A stretch of DNA of 14,353 nucleotides from contig JAUUYO010000062.1 of the NCBI GenBank assembly GCA_030590405.1, positions 1 through 14,353 on the forward strand. The letters run 5' to 3'. Position numbers and translations under genes: made by a program. Source of the DNA: Kangiellaceae bacterium (GTDB lineage: Bacteria; Pseudomonadota; Gammaproteobacteria; Enterobacterales; Kangiellaceae). Position 1 is the stretch's first letter. Each line of letters opens with the position of its first letter. This document shows positions 13,040 to 14,353 of the stretch, one piece after another. The notes beneath the pieces are model-generated. The model searched no databases. It was not told the origin of the DNA and worked only from the letters and a program-made list of their open reading frames with translations.

Positions 13040-14353
13040 TTAAATAGTTCTTTTTTGCTCTACTTCCCAGAAAACTTTATCTGGTAGCTCTTTATCAAGA
13101 TAATGTTGAAAGGTTGCTTCAATTTCACGTCGTTTGATTTTTAATGTCGGGGTAAGTAAATTATTTTCCACAGTCCAATTTTCTTTGAGAATAATCAGAT
13201 GATCCAGTTTTTGATGACTTTCCAATTGTAAATTAGTGTTTTCCAGAGTTTCTAATAATGCTTGTGTGGTCGATGGGTTGGAAGGATTATTTTGTGGGTT
13301 CATCACCACTAAGGCAATTGGTTGTTTGCGGCCTTGGCCAACAACACAGACTTGTTCAATTTCCGTATAAAAACCTAATAAATTTTCTATCGGTGCAGGC
13401 ACCACATATTTACCTTTGGAAGTTTTAAACTGTTCTTTCACCCTGCCAATAATTCGATAGTAACCATCTTCCGTCACCTCTCCCATATCACCGGTATGAA
13501 ACCAACCATCGGTAAAACTTTTTGCGGTCGTTTCAGGTTTTTTATAGTACTCTTTAAAAACTGCGGGGCCACGGATCAGGATTTCCTGATTATCACCAAG
13601 TTTCATTTCCACGCAAGCAACTGGTTTTCCAATGGTACCGATTGCCTTGCTATTAAAAGGGAGGTTAGTACAACTCATCCCGGAGGTTTCTGTCATCCCC
13701 CATCCTTCGGAAATGGGAATACCAAGTCGATTGAACCAATGTAATATTTCCGGCGAAATCGGCGCTGTTCCAGAACCAAAAACGCGCGCATTATCAAAGC
13801 CCAACTCTGAGCGAATTCTTTTGCTCAACCACTGACTAACTAATGGAATTTTCAATAAAAACTGGAGCTTTTTGTCGGATATTTTGGTCAGAATTCCGCT
13901 TTGAAACTTGTTCCATAATCGTGGAACAGAAATAAACAGATCTGGTTGCGTCCGCTTAATATCATCCACAAAGGTCTCCAGGCTATCCACAAAATAAATT
14001 TTGCAACCAGCGTAAAAAGAGACAAGTTCGATTAACCCTCGCTCGGTGATATGGGCCAAAGGAAGGTAAGACAGGAGGCTGTCTTTAACGGACAAATGGA
14101 TTAGTTTGTTGCTTGCTTCAACCGCTGCCGATGCAAGGTTTTCATAGGACAAAACCACCCCCTTCGGTTTGCCAGTACTGCCAGAAGTGTAGGCAATAGT
14201 CATGGGGTCTTCGGCATTGGATTGATGCAAAAGATTCAAAGGCTCATTCTCTAATAGCGCCTGCCAGTGGTATTGACCTTGAATACTGGGGTAAGGAAAA
14301 ATAATACGAGGAATTTGGGTTGCAATACCGACATCCGCTTCAACCAAACCATC
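13040..14353 (-). CDS. Long-chain acyl-CoA synthetase / AMP-binding enzyme (5' end outside window)
   Basis: The C-terminal 437 residues of an AMP-forming acyl-CoA ligase of the ANL superfamily. The frame is open to the window edge, so the true start is outside. Counting from the edge, the P-loop IAYTSGSTGKPKGVV is at about 53-67, the adenylate motif GWGMTE at 217-222, WFHTGD at 284-289, and the hinge region GRVKEQFKTSKGKYV at 303-317. The C-terminal subdomain ends with TLKIKRREIE (403-412), which supplies the catalytic lysine. The block SYLPLAHITERGLIE is typical of the long-chain (FadD15/FAA-like) branch of about 550-600 residues, so roughly 120-160 residues are missing here. It activates fatty acids with ATP and CoA, probably at the membrane face. 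Chain length is not readable. It is not coupled to map, which is 168 bp downstream. Confidence 0.88.
   Translation of the reverse strand, partial: DGLVEADVGIATQIPRIIFPYPSIQGQYHWQALLENEPLNLLHQSNAEDPMTIAYTSGSTGKPKGVVLSYENLASAAVEASNKLIHLSVKDSLLSYLPLAHITERGLIELVSFYAGCKIYFVDSLETFVDDIKRTQPDLFISVPRLWNKFQSGILTKISDKKLQFLLKIPLVSQWLSKRIRSELGFDNARVFGSGTAPISPEILHWFNRLGIPISEGWGMTETSGMSCTNLPFNSKAIGTIGKPVACVEMKLGDNQEILIRGPAVFKEYYKKPETTAKSFTDGWFHTGDMGEVTEDGYYRIIGRVKEQFKTSKGKYVVPAPIENLLGFYTEIEQVCVVGQGRKQPIALVVMNPQNNPSNPSTTQALLETLENTNLQLESHQKLDHLIILKENWTVENNLLTPTLKIKRREIEATFQHYLDKELPDKVFWEVEQKRTI

Overview
The window looks like a chromosomal segment of a free-living, moderately AT-rich gammaproteobacterium, probably marine. 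I infer this from the Rep helicase, which is close to the enterobacterial protein in length and motifs, from the NarK-type transporter, and from degenerate dispersed repeats of a kind common in gammaproteobacterial intergenic DNA. I cannot name the genus. I see no phage genes, transposase, CRISPR array, tRNA or rRNA. The left part alternates in strand and the right part (8106 to the end) is read entirely on the minus strand.

Layout. Positions 1-469 hold no secure gene, but there are two small plus-strand ORFs with good ribosome binding sites, the second interrupted by an in-frame stop. Rep helicase (minus) fills 470-2491. A minus-strand pair, an exported or anchored hypothetical protein and a cupin, is coupled by an ATGA overlap (2775-3493). 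It diverges from an MFS permease (3614-4828) across a short interval with two palindromes. Positions 4829-5210 are a gene-poor stretch with a dispersed repeat. A four-helix membrane protein with an SH3-like domain (5211-5888, minus) diverges from a DUF5610 protein (6158-7426, plus), which is preceded by a very good match to a flagellar sigma-28 (FliA) promoter. Positions 7427-8105 hold two more copies of the dispersed repeat and no gene. A NarK-family nitrate/nitrite transporter fused to a complete C-terminal bacteriohemerythrin domain lies at 8106-10010. Then comes a probable minus-strand operon in the order methionine aminopeptidase, saccharopine-dehydrogenase-like oxidoreductase, DUF2269 membrane protein, DoxX-like membrane protein (12871 down to 10131). 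The window closes with the 3' part of a long-chain acyl-CoA synthetase-like gene that runs off the right edge.

Most notable points. (1) The NarK-hemerythrin fusion keeps both transporter arginines and all seven canonical diiron ligands, suggesting nitrate/nitrite transport physically coupled to an O2- or NO-binding cytosolic domain. (2) The sigma-28-type promoter places the uncharacterised DUF5610 protein in the motility regulon. (3) A soluble Rossmann oxidoreductase is translationally coupled to two small quinone- or redox-type membrane proteins and may form an undescribed membrane redox module.
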